Of a stretch of 64,000 nt of DNA, positions 16,526-25,660 are shown piece by piece (the stretch's first letter is position 1; each line of letters opens with the position of its first letter). Made by a program: the position numbers and the translations under genes. Origin of the DNA: WS-9 sp036274595 (GTDB lineage Bacteria; Eisenbacteria; RBG-16-71-46; SZUA-252); assembly GCA_036274595.1 (NCBI GenBank), contig DASUFL010000087.1, positions 62,001 through 126,000 on the forward strand, given 5' to 3'. The notes beneath the pieces are model-generated. The model was not told the origin of the DNA and made no database searches. It saw only the letters and a program-made list of their open reading frames with translations.

Positions 16526-19345
16526 TCAGCGTTTGGGGGCCTGCGTGGGCGGAGACGACGGCACGACCGGCTGTCCATCCAGGACCTGACGGACGGTCTG
16601 GGAAAGGCTTTCCAGCGTGAACGGCTTCTGGAGGAAGGCGACCCCCTCGTCCAGCACGCCGTGCCGGACCACCGTGTCGTCCGTGAATCCCGAGACGAAG
16701 AGGATGCGGGTCTCGGGCCGGCGAGAGCCCAGCCGCTCCGCCAGCTCCCGCCCCCCCATGAGGGGCATGACGACGTCGGTGAGAAGAAGGTGGATGGGCC
16801 CCCTGTGCCGAGCTTCGACCTCGAGGGCGCGCACGCCGTTCTCCGCCTCGAGGACCGTGTATCCGTGGAATTCGAGGAGGTCCTTGCCGATCGCGCGCAC
16901 ACCGGCCTCGTCCTCGACGAGGAGGACGGTTTCCCCTCCCCGCGCGCGGAGGTCGGGCGCGGCCTTCGGCGTGGTGGCAACGGTGGCGGGCTCCTTGAGG
17001 GGCAGATGCACGGTGAAGGTCGAGCCCCGACCGGGCTCGCTCCGAACGCTCACGCTGCCCCCGTTCTGCCGCGCGACCCCGTACACCGTGGAGAGCCCAA
17101 GCCCGGTTCCCTTTCCCGGCCCCTTCGTCGTGAAGAAGGGTTCGAAGATCCGATCGAGCGTCTTCGCGTCCATTCCGACCCCTGTGTCCTCGACGCGCAG
17201 CACGCAATAGCGTCCGGGCTGGTCGAGGTTGAGCTCGCGCGCCTCCGTCTCGCCGACCTCGCTTGTCTCCACGCCGATCCGTAGCCGTCCGCCGTGGGGC
17301 ATCGCGTCGCGCGCGTTCACCGCGAGATTCATGATGACCTGCTCGAGCTGTCCGCGGTCGCAGCGCACGTGGACCGGCGCGGTGTGGCAGGAGCAGACAA
17401 TCTCCACGTCCTCTCCGATCAGTCGCCGCAGCATGCCCTCGATCTCGGCAACCACGGTGTTCACGTCGAGCACCTGGGGCGCGAGCACCTCGTTCCGGCT
17501 GAAGGTGAGGAGCTGCCGCGTGAGCATCGCGCCCCGCGCGCTCGCACCGTGGATCGACTCGGCCCGCTCGCGCTCCTTCGATCCGCTGGAGAGATCCTTC
17601 TGGAGCAGCTCGCTCTGCGTCATGATCACGGTGAGCAGATTGTTGAAGTCGTGGGCCACGCCCCCCGCGAGAACGCCGAGGGCCTCCATCTTCTGGGCCT
17701 GGCGCAGCAGCTCCTCGCTGACCCGGAGGGCCTCCTCGGAGTCGTGGAGCGCCAGCTCGGCCTTCTGCCTCTGGGTCACGTCCGTCGCGACGCCGATCAC
17801 GCCCTGGATCTCCCCGCTCCCGTCCTTGAGCGGCGCGTAGCGGACGTCGAAGTGGATGCCCGCCACCTCCACGCTCGCCTCGATCTCGTCCCCCGAGAGC
17901 GCGCGCCGCACGTGGTCGAGGATCTCCGCATGATCCTTGTAGAGCACGTACACGGATTTCCCCACCACCTCGCCCGGCTTCAGCCTGAGCGCTTCGAGCC
18001 CCTGTCCTTCGGAGACGGTGAAGATTCCCTCGCGGTCGATCGCGAAGAGGACGATCGGCGCGGACGCGATCACGGCCCGCAGGCGCTCCTCCACCCGCTC
18101 GAGAGCGCGCTGGGCGCGGCGCATCTCGGTGACGTCGCGGAAGCTCACGAGAAGGACGTCCTCCTCCTCGTGCCGGAAGCGGTTGGCGGCGACCTGCGCC
18201 GTCCGTTCCTCGCCGAAGCGCGTCTGGAGCGTGCACTCGAGCGCGATGGGGGATCCGCCCGCGAGACACGCGTCGTAGGACGCCCTCAGGCGGTCCCACT
18301 CATCCGGCGCGTGGAGATCGGCGAGCACGCGCTCCTGGATCTCGGCGGGCGAGAAGCCGAGGATCGAGCACGCCGCCGGATTGGCGAGCGTGATGCCGAA
18401 CGTGCCGGGACGCACCATCAGGATACCGTCCACGTTCCGCTCGTAGAGGAGCCGGTAGCGCATCTCCGACCGGCGGAGTCCCTCGAGCCCGGTCAGGTCC
18501 TGGATCATCACCATGATCTCGTCGGCCGTTCCGTTCGGCCCGCAGATCGGAAGCGCGGTGAGATAGAGGAGACCCTCGACGTTGCTCCCGACCTTCCCGC
18601 GAAGCTCCTGATGGCTCACGACGGCATCGCGGGACGTGCGCGCGACCGGGCATTCGGCGCAGGGCCCGCCGAGTCGCGCGCACACCGACGTGCAGCTCGA
18701 TCCGATCCAGGATCCGCCGTCCTCGGGCGGGAAGAGGTCGCACATGGCGCGGTTCGCCCAGCTGATCGTCGCGTCGCGGCCGGTTACGAAGACGAACGTG
18801 TCGGTCTGTCCGACGAACGCGGCGAACTTCTGCCGCTCCCGGTCGAGCAGGCGAAGATGGCTGTCGAGCGTCTTGAACCAGCGCTCGTCGCGCGAGCGCT
18901 GGATCTTGTGGCGGGCGATCTCGTCGTGGAAGTGCGCCTTCGCGGCGAGGATCGCCGCGATCGTCGCGATCCGGCCCTCGAGCTCGGAATCGTCTTCGTC
19001 GCCCGGCCAGGGCAGGCAGACCGCCCCGAGCGCGCGGCCGCCGGCGGCCAGCGGAAACGCGCGAAGCTCGCAGGTCTCGCCGCTCGCCGGGCGCTGCGAC
19101 TTGGCTCCGGTCCGGGTGGCCTCGAGCGCCGCGTTCTTGAACGCGGAGCGGTGACGCTCGCGCGCCTCGGGCGAGCCGTGCCAGAAATCGCGAAGCGGTT
19201 GGTCCCCGTCGGCGAGGAACACCGCGGCCGCGCCCACATTGGCTTCCTCCGCGAGGAACGCCGCGCCCTCCGCGAGCGCGTCGTCGAGGCTCTCGACGCT
19301 GAGGAGGCGCGCCAGCCTTGTCGTGGAGGAGCGGTCGGTGCTCAC
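16526..19345 (-). CDS. Hybrid sensor histidine kinase (GAF-like, three PAS, HisKA, HATPase, receiver)
   Basis: 939-residue soluble sensor kinase. Order: GAF-like domain (~10-150); PAS1 (~175-290) with a four-cysteine group Cys218/222/229/232; PAS2 (~295-410); PAS3 (~420-530); HisKA with phospho-acceptor His565 in GGVAHDFNNLL; HATPase with NLAVNARDAMPHGG, DTGVGMD and TGLGLST; receiver domain with Asp857 (LLLTDVVMP) and Lys907 (LQKPF). There is no membrane segment, so it senses a cytoplasmic signal. The PAS cysteines are a known variant (PC-x-x-CP) and could bind a metal or haem. The GTG at 19345 overlaps the stop of the upstream fRMsr-like gene (GTGA). An output regulator is not encoded nearby. 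Confidence 0.93.
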   Translation of the reverse strand: MSTDRSSTTRLARLLSVESLDDALAEGAAFLAEEANVGAAAVFLADGDQPLRDFWHGSPEARERHRSAFKNAALEATRTGAKSQRPASGETCELRAFPLAAGGRALGAVCLPWPGDEDDSELEGRIATIAAILAAKAHFHDEIARHKIQRSRDERWFKTLDSHLRLLDRERQKFAAFVGQTDTFVFVTGRDATISWANRAMCDLFPPEDGGSWIGSSCTSVCARLGGPCAECPVARTSRDAVVSHQELRGKVGSNVEGLLYLTALPICGPNGTADEIMVMIQDLTGLEGLRRSEMRYRLLYERNVDGILMVRPGTFGITLANPAACSILGFSPAEIQERVLADLHAPDEWDRLRASYDACLAGGSPIALECTLQTRFGEERTAQVAANRFRHEEEDVLLVSFRDVTEMRRAQRALERVEERLRAVIASAPIVLFAIDREGIFTVSEGQGLEALRLKPGEVVGKSVYVLYKDHAEILDHVRRALSGDEIEASVEVAGIHFDVRYAPLKDGSGEIQGVIGVATDVTQRQKAELALHDSEEALRVSEELLRQAQKMEALGVLAGGVAHDFNNLLTVIMTQSELLQKDLSSGSKERERAESIHGASARGAMLTRQLLTFSRNEVLAPQVLDVNTVVAEIEGMLRRLIGEDVEIVCSCHTAPVHVRCDRGQLEQVIMNLAVNARDAMPHGGRLRIGVETSEVGETEARELNLDQPGRYCVLRVEDTGVGMDAKTLDRIFEPFFTTKGPGKGTGLGLSTVYGVARQNGGSVSVRSEPGRGSTFTVHLPLKEPATVATTPKAAPDLRARGGETVLLVEDEAGVRAIGKDLLEFHGYTVLEAENGVRALEVEARHRGPIHLLLTDVVMPLMGGRELAERLGSRRPETRILFVSGFTDDTVVRHGVLDEGVAFLQKPFTLESLSQTVRQVLDGQPVVPSSPPTQAPKR

Positions 19346-19815
19346 GATGCTCCGCGGCCGCGCAAGTCGTAGGCCCGGGCGAGCCAGTCGGCCACGCGCT
19401 CGACCTTGGCCACCGAGGCCTCGTCGAACGCGCCGACCTGATGGCTGTCGATGTCGATCTGGCCGTGGATGACGTCGCCGGACCGGATCAGGACCACGAG
19501 CTCGGAACGCGTGGAGACGCTGCAGGCGAGGTAGTTCGTGATCTCGCGGACGTCGGGAATGTTCATGTTCCGGCGCTCGGCGACCGCGGTGCCGCACACG
19601 CCGTTCCCGACCCCGATGAAGACGTGGTCGGTGGGCGCGCCGACGAAGGGGCCGAGCCTGAGCATGTTGTCGGAAAAGAGCTCGTAGACGCCGGTCCAGT
19701 CGAACCTCGGATCCGTGCGGCTCAAGCCCAGAACGGCCGTCTCGAGAAGGCGTTCGAGCCCCGCCCCGCTCGCGGCCATCTCGTCCAGGTGGGCGATCAG
19801 GTCATCGATTTCCAT
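19342..19815 (-). CDS. GAF-domain protein resembling free methionine-(R)-sulfoxide reductase
   Basis: 157-residue GAF-fold protein close to free methionine-(R)-sulfoxide reductase (fRMsr), which reduces free Met-R-O with cysteine chemistry. It keeps the signatures VGNGVCGTAVAE (Cys74) and YLACSVSTRSELVV (Cys98), and IHGQIDIDSHQ matches the family. The third, distal cysteine, expected ten residues before Cys74, is His64. It may therefore work with only two cysteines or act as a sensor rather than an enzyme. It is translationally coupled to the hybrid histidine kinase downstream, which favours a redox-signalling link (inference). Start ATG 19815. Confidence 0.78.
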   Translation of the reverse strand: MEIDDLIAHLDEMAASGAGLERLLETAVLGLSRTDPRFDWTGVYELFSDNMLRLGPFVGAPTDHVFIGVGNGVCGTAVAERRNMNIPDVREITNYLACSVSTRSELVVLIRSGDVIHGQIDIDSHQVGAFDEASVAKVERVADWLARAYDLRGRGAS

Positions 19816-19911
19816 TCAGCCAAAGATCGGAAGATCGAGGACCGCTCTTTAGCGTCGGGCGGGGGTCTTCGAAACAGGCAAGTGATTGACGGTAGGCCGA
19901 TTACCAGGTGC

Positions 19912-19931
19912 GACCCGCCGAAGGGCGGGTC
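19912..19931. promoter_or_regulatory. GACCCGCC-GAAG-GGCGGGTC hairpin between divergent genes
   Basis: A perfect eight-base-pair stem with a GAAG tetraloop lies in the ~220-base divergent region between the fRMsr-like gene (minus) and the TPR gene (plus). A second short palindrome, CCCGG-AA-CCGGG, follows. It could be a leader structure or operator; no confident promoter was found for either side. Confidence 0.35.
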
Positions 19932-20039
19932 CCGGAACCGGGAGCGGGCCGTACGGGTGGATGACGTTGTGGCTGGGCGGGAGTAGTTTACGTTCGCCCG
20001 TCGATGGAATTGCGCCCCAAAACCCCGGAGGAACCTTCG

Positions 20040-21692
20040 ATGCTGCGCCGCTTCTCCCTCGCGCTCGCAATCGCCGCCTTGGCCGCCCCACCCGCCTTCG
20101 CCGCCCAGCACGATCATTCCACGACTCCCGCATCCGGCTCCGGTGCCGCACCGCTCCTCGAAGGGCTCGGCCAGGTCCATCGCGAGATCAGGACGGGCGC
20201 TCCGCTCGCGCAGAGGTATTTCGACCAGGGGCTGCGGCTTGCCTACGGCTTCAACCACGAGGAGGCGAAGCGGTCGTTCCTTGAAGCCGCCCGTCTCGAC
20301 CCGGCGTGCGCCATGGCGTGGTGGGGCGCGGCGCTCGTGCTCGGCCCGAACATCAACCTGCCCATGAGCGCGGAGGCGGAAACGGAGGCCTACGGCTACG
20401 CGCAGCGCGCGCTCGCCTGCCGAGAGGCGGCGCCGCTCGAGCGCGGGATGGTCGAGGCGCTCGCGAAGCGCTACGACGCGACGGGCGGGATGAATCGCGC
20501 CGCGCACGATTCCGCCTATGCGGACGCCATGCGCGCGCTCCACAAGGCGCAGCCCGCGGATCCCGACGTCGCGGTCCTCACGGCCGAGTCCCTCATGGAT
20601 CTCCGCCCCTGGGACTACTGGGCCATGGACGGCAAGGCGCAGCCGGGCACGATGGAGATCGTGTCGATCCTCGAGGGAGTCTTGAAGTCGCACCCGGACC
20701 ACATCGGGGCGATCCATCTCTACATCCACGCCGTCGAGGAATCGCCCGAGCCGGGACGCGCCGAGGCCTATGCGGACAAGCTGGCCAAGCTCGCGCCGAA
20801 TGCGGGGCACCTGGTCCACATGCCGAGCCATATCCATCTGCGCGTGGGACGCTACGCGGACGCCGTCGACTACAACGCCAAGGCGATCTCGGCGGATCGC
20901 GCCTACATCGGGAAGTACAACCCGCCCGGCGTGTATCCGATCATGTACTACCCGCACAACATCCACATGCGCTGGTCGGCGCTCCTCTCTTCCGGGCGCC
21001 GCGCCGACGCGCTCCAGGCCGCGCGCGATCTCGCGAAGGCCGTTCCGGACTCGATCGTCGTGGCCATGCCCATGGCGGAGTTCTTCCGTGTGGCGCCCTA
21101 TCTCACGCAAGCCCGGTTCGGACTCTGGGAGGAGGCGCTGCAAGAGCCGGCGCCCAGGGCGGGGATGCCCTTCCAGCGCGGCGCGTGGCACTACGCGCGC
21201 GGCCTCGCCTACGCCGCGGGAGGCAAGTACGCGGAGGCTCAAGCGGAGCGGGACAGCGTGTCGGCCATCGCGGCGTCGCTTCCGCCGGACGCATACTTCA
21301 GCCTGAATCCTGCCGCGCCGGTCTACCGATTCGCGGCCGCGCATCTATCGGGTGAGATCGCGCTCCGGCGCGGGAGCTTGGACGAGGCCATCCAGCTCCT
21401 CCAGACCGCTGCCGGAATGCAGGACTCGCTCCACTATGACGAGCCGCCGGCGTGGCAGCAGACGGCCCGCCAGTCCCTCGGCACGGCGCTCCTCGCGGCG
21501 GGACGCGCGGCGGACGCGGAAGCCGTGTATCGTGAGGATCTCGCGCGCTACCCGGAAACGGGGTGGTCGCTCTACGGCCTCACGCAGGCGCTCCGCGCGG
21601 AGGGAAAGACGAAGGAAGCCGCCGAGACCGAGAAGCGCTTCCAGCGCGCCTGGGCGAAGTCGGACACGAAGCTCGTGGCATCACGGTTCTGA
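20040..21692 (+). CDS. Secreted tetratricopeptide-repeat protein
   Basis: 550-residue exported protein. The signal peptide MLRRFSLALAIAALAAPPAFA is followed by a Ser/Thr/Ala linker and helical repeats over most of the length. Typical TPR elements are YFDQGLRLAYGFNHEEAKRSF (with AARLDPACAMAWWGAA) near the start and SLGTALLAAGRAADAEAVYREDL near the end. The middle has a conserved histidine-rich stretch, LVHMPSHIHLRVGRY and YPHNIHMRW, characteristic of a widespread uncharacterised TPR family. The ATG at 20040 has GGAGG eight bases upstream (20027-20031) and is preferred over an in-frame ATG at 20004. Function unknown; probably a periplasmic scaffold or metal-linked protein. Confidence 0.88.
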   Translation: MLRRFSLALAIAALAAPPAFAAQHDHSTTPASGSGAAPLLEGLGQVHREIRTGAPLAQRYFDQGLRLAYGFNHEEAKRSFLEAARLDPACAMAWWGAALVLGPNINLPMSAEAETEAYGYAQRALACREAAPLERGMVEALAKRYDATGGMNRAAHDSAYADAMRALHKAQPADPDVAVLTAESLMDLRPWDYWAMDGKAQPGTMEIVSILEGVLKSHPDHIGAIHLYIHAVEESPEPGRAEAYADKLAKLAPNAGHLVHMPSHIHLRVGRYADAVDYNAKAISADRAYIGKYNPPGVYPIMYYPHNIHMRWSALLSSGRRADALQAARDLAKAVPDSIVVAMPMAEFFRVAPYLTQARFGLWEEALQEPAPRAGMPFQRGAWHYARGLAYAAGGKYAEAQAERDSVSAIAASLPPDAYFSLNPAAPVYRFAAAHLSGEIALRRGSLDEAIQLLQTAAGMQDSLHYDEPPAWQQTARQSLGTALLAAGRAADAEAVYREDLARYPETGWSLYGLTQALRAEGKTKEAAETEKRFQRAWAKSDTKLVASRF

Positions 21693-21728
21693 ACTGAAGC
21701 GGGGGCCCGCGCTCGCGCGGGAGACGCG

Positions 21729-22361
21729 ATGGATCGGCCCAGCATCCTGACCTTCGACATCTTCGGCACCGTCCTCGACTGGCGCCAGGGTCTCGTCGAC
21801 GCCGCGGCCGCGCACGGCATCGACGTCGACGACCAGCGCTTTCAGGCGGTGATCGATCACCAGGCGCGTGCCGAGTCGGGTCCCTACCGGTCCTATGCGG
21901 AGATCGCGGCCGACAGCCTGGTCCAGGTGCTCCGCATGCCCAAGAAAGCCGCGCGCACGATCGCGGACCAGGCCGGGGCGTGGCCGCTCTTCCCCGATGC
22001 CGCCGACGGATTGCGCGCGCTCATGCGGATCGCCCCCTGCGTCGCGATGACGAACAGCGATCAGAGCCATGGCAAGCAGGTGCAGGACCAGCTCGGATTC
22101 CGGCTCAACGGATGGATCTGCGCCGAGGACGTGCGCTGCTACAAGCCGGCGCCCGAATTCTGGACCGCGGTGTCGTCGAGGCGTGGAGTGCCGTTCGGGA
22201 GCAGCTGGTGGCACATCTCGGCGTACGCGGACTACGACATGGCGACCGCGGGGCGCCTGGGGCTCACGACGGTTTTCATCGAGCGCGACCATAACGTTTG
22301 GGGGCCGTCCACGCTCTCGGCCCCCAATCTGCGTGCGCTCGCCGTGATGCTCGCGGGCTAG
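21729..22361 (+). CDS. HAD-superfamily haloacid dehalogenase type II-like hydrolase
   Basis: 210-residue HAD hydrolase of the L-2-haloacid dehalogenase subgroup. Motif I is TFDIFGTVLDW with the nucleophile Asp10; motif II is MTNSD; motif III Lys is in CYKPAPEFW. The family motif IV (usually DL in a HAWD segment) reads SAYADYDMATA. Dehalogenase activity on 2-haloacids is the family reaction, but many members act on other substrates. It lies 36 bases after the TPR gene on the same strand and converges with the M15 peptidase gene. Confidence 0.87.
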   Translation: MDRPSILTFDIFGTVLDWRQGLVDAAAAHGIDVDDQRFQAVIDHQARAESGPYRSYAEIAADSLVQVLRMPKKAARTIADQAGAWPLFPDAADGLRALMRIAPCVAMTNSDQSHGKQVQDQLGFRLNGWICAEDVRCYKPAPEFWTAVSSRRGVPFGSSWWHISAYADYDMATAGRLGLTTVFIERDHNVWGPSTLSAPNLRALAVMLAG

Positions 22362-22395
22362 AGAGGCGCACCGCCCGGCCCGCGCTCGGGCGCGC

Positions 22396-23370
22396 TTACC
22401 AGCGCGCGCGCTTCCCTCTCGTATCCACGTGCACGAACGGGCCGTGCGCGGCCGTGGCGGGATAGGCGGAGAGTCCGCCGATCAGCTCGGGGTGGGTCGC
22501 CTCCACACTCTCCGCGACCTGGAAGAGAACCCGCGCGTCCGCGATCGTCACCTTCCCATCGCCGTTCAGATCGTCCATCTGGCCGTTCCCATCCGCGTCC
22601 ACGAACACGTCCGACGCGTCGCCATACATGTGGCGGCTCAGGCGCGCGCGTCCGCCCGGGCCAACTTCGAGCGCGTTGTACTGCGGCGTGCGGAATCCGG
22701 ACATCACGTGCAGCTTGTTCGGAAGACCGCGGCGGTCGAGCTCCTGGGAGATCAGCTCGAGCTTGTCGACGAGCTTGGGCCGGATGACGAGCGCCTTCGG
22801 CCACACCGCGCGCTGGTCGTGCGTGAGGAAATCGCGGAGGTGGAAGTGCTCGGACACGGGCGTGTCCTCGTTGTCCGGCGTGACCTCGATCACCCCCGCG
22901 GGCCGCTCGTACATGGGATTCCCCGTGGGTGCGGGCCAGCTCCCGACGTGATAGCTCCCGATCATGGCGCCGCGCTGGGAATCGTACGGATGCATCGCGA
23001 CCACGTAGAAGGAATCACCCGTCGGCGTCGCGAGCCGGATCGGGTGAACCCCCGGATCGGAGATCGGGGCGCCCGACGAGAGCAGGGACAAGGTGGCGTT
23101 CGACCGGAGCGCGTCGGGCGTGTCGACCACGGCGCGGAGGCTCCCGGACAGACCGAGCCATGCCGCCGGAACGGGCTGCTTGTCCGGCACGGCCGCCGGG
23201 GTCTCGGCCGCCGGCGTCACCACGGTCGGCATCCCGGACGTGTCGGCGGACGCCAGGGAGATTCCGTACGTCACGCCCCAGACCGCCGCGAACACGAGAA
23301 CGAACAGGACCGCGCCATGGAGCGCGGCGGCGGCGATCGACTTCTTGTGGTGATGCAGGAGGTGTTTCAT
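22396..23370 (-). CDS. Membrane-anchored M15-type peptidase with dockerin-like calcium loop
   Basis: 324-residue protein. A His/Lys-rich start and one hydrophobic segment (~12-41) anchor or export it. The C-terminal half is a YcbK/VanY-type zinc peptidase domain: SGFRTPQYN, then SRHMYGDASDVF with His247 and Asp254, and FVHVD with His314. These enzymes trim peptidoglycan peptides. Within this domain, straight after the zinc motif, residues 258-280 form EF-hand/dockerin-like loops (DADGNGQMDD and DLNGDGKVTIAD), suggesting calcium-dependent folding. The N-terminal half (50-180) has no recognised domain. Start ATG 23370. Activity is predicted from motifs only. Confidence 0.85.
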   Translation of the reverse strand: MKHLLHHHKKSIAAAALHGAVLFVLVFAAVWGVTYGISLASADTSGMPTVVTPAAETPAAVPDKQPVPAAWLGLSGSLRAVVDTPDALRSNATLSLLSSGAPISDPGVHPIRLATPTGDSFYVVAMHPYDSQRGAMIGSYHVGSWPAPTGNPMYERPAGVIEVTPDNEDTPVSEHFHLRDFLTHDQRAVWPKALVIRPKLVDKLELISQELDRRGLPNKLHVMSGFRTPQYNALEVGPGGRARLSRHMYGDASDVFVDADGNGQMDDLNGDGKVTIADARVLFQVAESVEATHPELIGGLSAYPATAAHGPFVHVDTRGKRARW

Positions 23371-23508
23371 GGGACACCGGCCTTCCGAGGATTCACGATT
23401 TCGGCGAGGGGCCCGTCCGGAGGTACCGGACAGGGGCGATCGACACCAGCTATTTGGATGGCCCCCGGGGGCCCTGGGGTTCAGCGAAATCGACGGTCCG
23501 AGATCTCG

Positions 23509-24429
23509 CTATTTCCCTGTGAGAAGGGCTCTTAGCACGAAGCCCACGTTGGCCGGGCGCTCGGCGAGCCGGCGCATGAAATAGGGCACCCACTCGGTGC
23601 CGAACGAGACGTAGACACGCATTTGAACCCCTTCCCGGGCGAGCTTCTCCTGAAGATCGCGCCGGACCCCGAAGAGCATCTGGACCTCCCACTGGTCCCC
23701 CCGTAGGGACCGTTCCCGAGCGAGCTCCTTGGCCCGCGCGATGAGCCTGTCGTCGTGGGTCGCGACCGCGGGATAGAAGCCATTGGCGAACAGGGTGCCG
23801 AGGAGGTCCGAGTAGCTCTGATCGACTTGGCGCTTCTCCTGGAACGCGACGTCGGCGGGCTCGTTGTACGCCCCCTTCACGAGGCGAATCTTGGGATGGT
23901 AGGGCTCGAGCCGCTTCAGGTCCGATGCGGTGCGCCGCAGATACGACTGAACGGCGAGGCCGACATTCGGGTACGCCCGCCGCACGTGCTCGAAGAGGTC
24001 GATGGTCGCGCCGCTCACCGCCGAGTGCTCCATGTCGATCTCGACCACCGTGCCCATGGCCTGCGCCTGCGCGGCGAGCCGGCCGGTCAGATCGCGGCAG
24101 AGATCGGGCGCGAGCTCGAGCCCGAGCTGGGTCGGCTTGACCGTGATCGTCCCCGCGATCTTTCGCGCGGCCATCTCGCGGAGGAGCCGCTCGTACGAGG
24201 CGCACGTGGCCTCGACTTCCTCCCGGCTCTTCACGTACTCGCCGAGCTGGTTCATGACGACGAGAAGACCGCGCGCGTTGAGCTCCTGCGCGACCTGGAG
24301 CGCCTCTTCCACGGTCTCGCCCGCGATGAACCGGCGCGCGAAGCCGAGGCGCATTCCCGTCCTGGCGATGGGGCGCGTCAAGGAGGGCTTGCCGGAGAGC
24401 CAGATCAGGAAATCCCGTGCGATCGCCAT
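23509..24429 (-). CDS. Proline dehydrogenase
   Basis: 306-residue monofunctional proline dehydrogenase, a FAD-dependent TIM barrel that oxidises proline to pyrroline-5-carboxylate and feeds electrons to quinone. Family motifs seen are EIDMEHSAVSG, LVKGAYNEPADVAF, ATHDDRLI, QMLFGVRRDLQ and a C-terminal VPYFMRRLAERPANV, which contains the substrate-binding Arg-Arg. Length is normal for the short bacterial form. It follows the NnrS-like gene by 28 bases and could be read through from the nos operon, but a TAGAGT box eight bases before its ATG could give it its own leaderless transcript. No pyrroline-5-carboxylate dehydrogenase gene is present in the window. Confidence 0.94.
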   Translation of the reverse strand: MAIARDFLIWLSGKPSLTRPIARTGMRLGFARRFIAGETVEEALQVAQELNARGLLVVMNQLGEYVKSREEVEATCASYERLLREMAARKIAGTITVKPTQLGLELAPDLCRDLTGRLAAQAQAMGTVVEIDMEHSAVSGATIDLFEHVRRAYPNVGLAVQSYLRRTASDLKRLEPYHPKIRLVKGAYNEPADVAFQEKRQVDQSYSDLLGTLFANGFYPAVATHDDRLIARAKELARERSLRGDQWEVQMLFGVRRDLQEKLAREGVQMRVYVSFGTEWVPYFMRRLAERPANVGFVLRALLTGK

Positions 24430-24457
24430 CGGGCCGTACTCTACTCGATCAGGGCGC

Positions 24458-25660
24458 CTACGGCGACGGCGACAAGGGCAGCGGTCGGCCGAGACCTGCC
24501 GGCTTGGGCGCGGGTAGCGGTTGCCGCGCGATGCGGAGAAAAGCGCGGCGTCCCCAGAGGATCCACGCCAGCACCCAGAGGAGTCCCGCGATCCCGTAGA
24601 GGGGCGTCTTCGCCGAGGTGACCTCCGACAGGACCCGAACGAGCGCGGCGGCGAGGATGAGCGTGGGTGAATCCCACCGGAGCACGCGCGACTCGTCTCC
24701 TCGCGGCCAGGGACCGTGCGTCACGACGACGCGCGTTGCGATGCCCTGGATGAGAAGCCCGAATCCACCGAGGAAGATCAGGTGATCGCCGACCAGACTC
24801 GTGGGCGCCGCGGCGCCGAGGAGAAGGCCCGCCGCGAGACTGAAGCCGGCGAGCTTGAGCACGGTCGAAACGCGGTCGCTTCGCTGCAGGGGGCGCGCGA
24901 TCTTCCAGACGAGGATCAAGACCGGTACGCCCACGAGCGCGCGCAGCCACGCGGCAGGCGCGGCGGCGCCGAGGGATTCGAATAGGGCGGCGGCGACGAG
25001 GAACGAGAGGAGCGTGCCGTAGAGGAAGCGTCGCGGGCGCCGCTCGCCCGGGCGAGCGATGCCCGGGATCTCGAGCGGCTGTCGCATCGCGCTGAACGTC
25101 GGCACCAGCAATCCCCCTATTCCGAGCACGATCGAGAGCATCATGCCGTGTGTCAGGAGCCTGAGCGGCGCGCGCGGCGCGGGCTCGGGAGCGATCCCGA
25201 GCGCGACGAGCACCCCCCACGCGCTCCCGACGACGCCGAAGAGGAATCCCGCGAGCACGAACAGGAATTCCTCCGGAGGCGCGCCGCGCCGGTCCGGCAT
25301 ACGCCGCGAGATCGAGGTGATGAGGAACAGGAGCGCCGCGAGGAACCCGGCCTGCGGCACGCCCGCGATCCCGAAGCCGGCGGACACCGCCACGGCGAGC
25401 AGGAGCGCGACGACGACCAGCGTCTCCCACGGCTCCGTCTTCCTCGTGTGATGGAACTGCGGGTAGGCGGTGAGCATGAACCCGAGAACGAACGAAGCGA
25501 GGAATCCTTGGACCATGAGCGTCCAGTGGAGCGTCGCGGGATACGCGATCCATCCCGCGGCGTGGAGCGGCCAGACGAGAGCAGCCGCGACCGCTTCGAG
25601 AATGCCGAGGGTGAAGAGGGGCCGGTAGGGCTCCGCGACGAAGCGCCGGAGCGTGCCCAT
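24458..25660 (-). CDS. NnrS-like polytopic membrane protein
   Basis: 400-residue membrane protein with about 12 helices, resembling NnrS, a haem- and copper-containing protein that protects against nitric oxide and its adducts during denitrification. Shared features are HWTLMVQGFLASFVLGFMLTA near the start (candidate His ligands, followed by FHHTRKTEPW), LLTHGMMLSIVLGIGGLLVPTF in the middle, and GIATRVVVTHG. The ATG at 25660 shares one base with the stop of the NosY-type gene upstream. Its place at the end of the nos operon fits handling of NO made alongside N2O. Assignment rests on motifs and context. Confidence 0.82.
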   Translation of the reverse strand: MGTLRRFVAEPYRPLFTLGILEAVAAALVWPLHAAGWIAYPATLHWTLMVQGFLASFVLGFMLTAYPQFHHTRKTEPWETLVVVALLLAVAVSAGFGIAGVPQAGFLAALLFLITSISRRMPDRRGAPPEEFLFVLAGFLFGVVGSAWGVLVALGIAPEPAPRAPLRLLTHGMMLSIVLGIGGLLVPTFSAMRQPLEIPGIARPGERRPRRFLYGTLLSFLVAAALFESLGAAAPAAWLRALVGVPVLILVWKIARPLQRSDRVSTVLKLAGFSLAAGLLLGAAAPTSLVGDHLIFLGGFGLLIQGIATRVVVTHGPWPRGDESRVLRWDSPTLILAAALVRVLSEVTSAKTPLYGIAGLLWVLAWILWGRRAFLRIARQPLPAPKPAGLGRPLPLSPSP

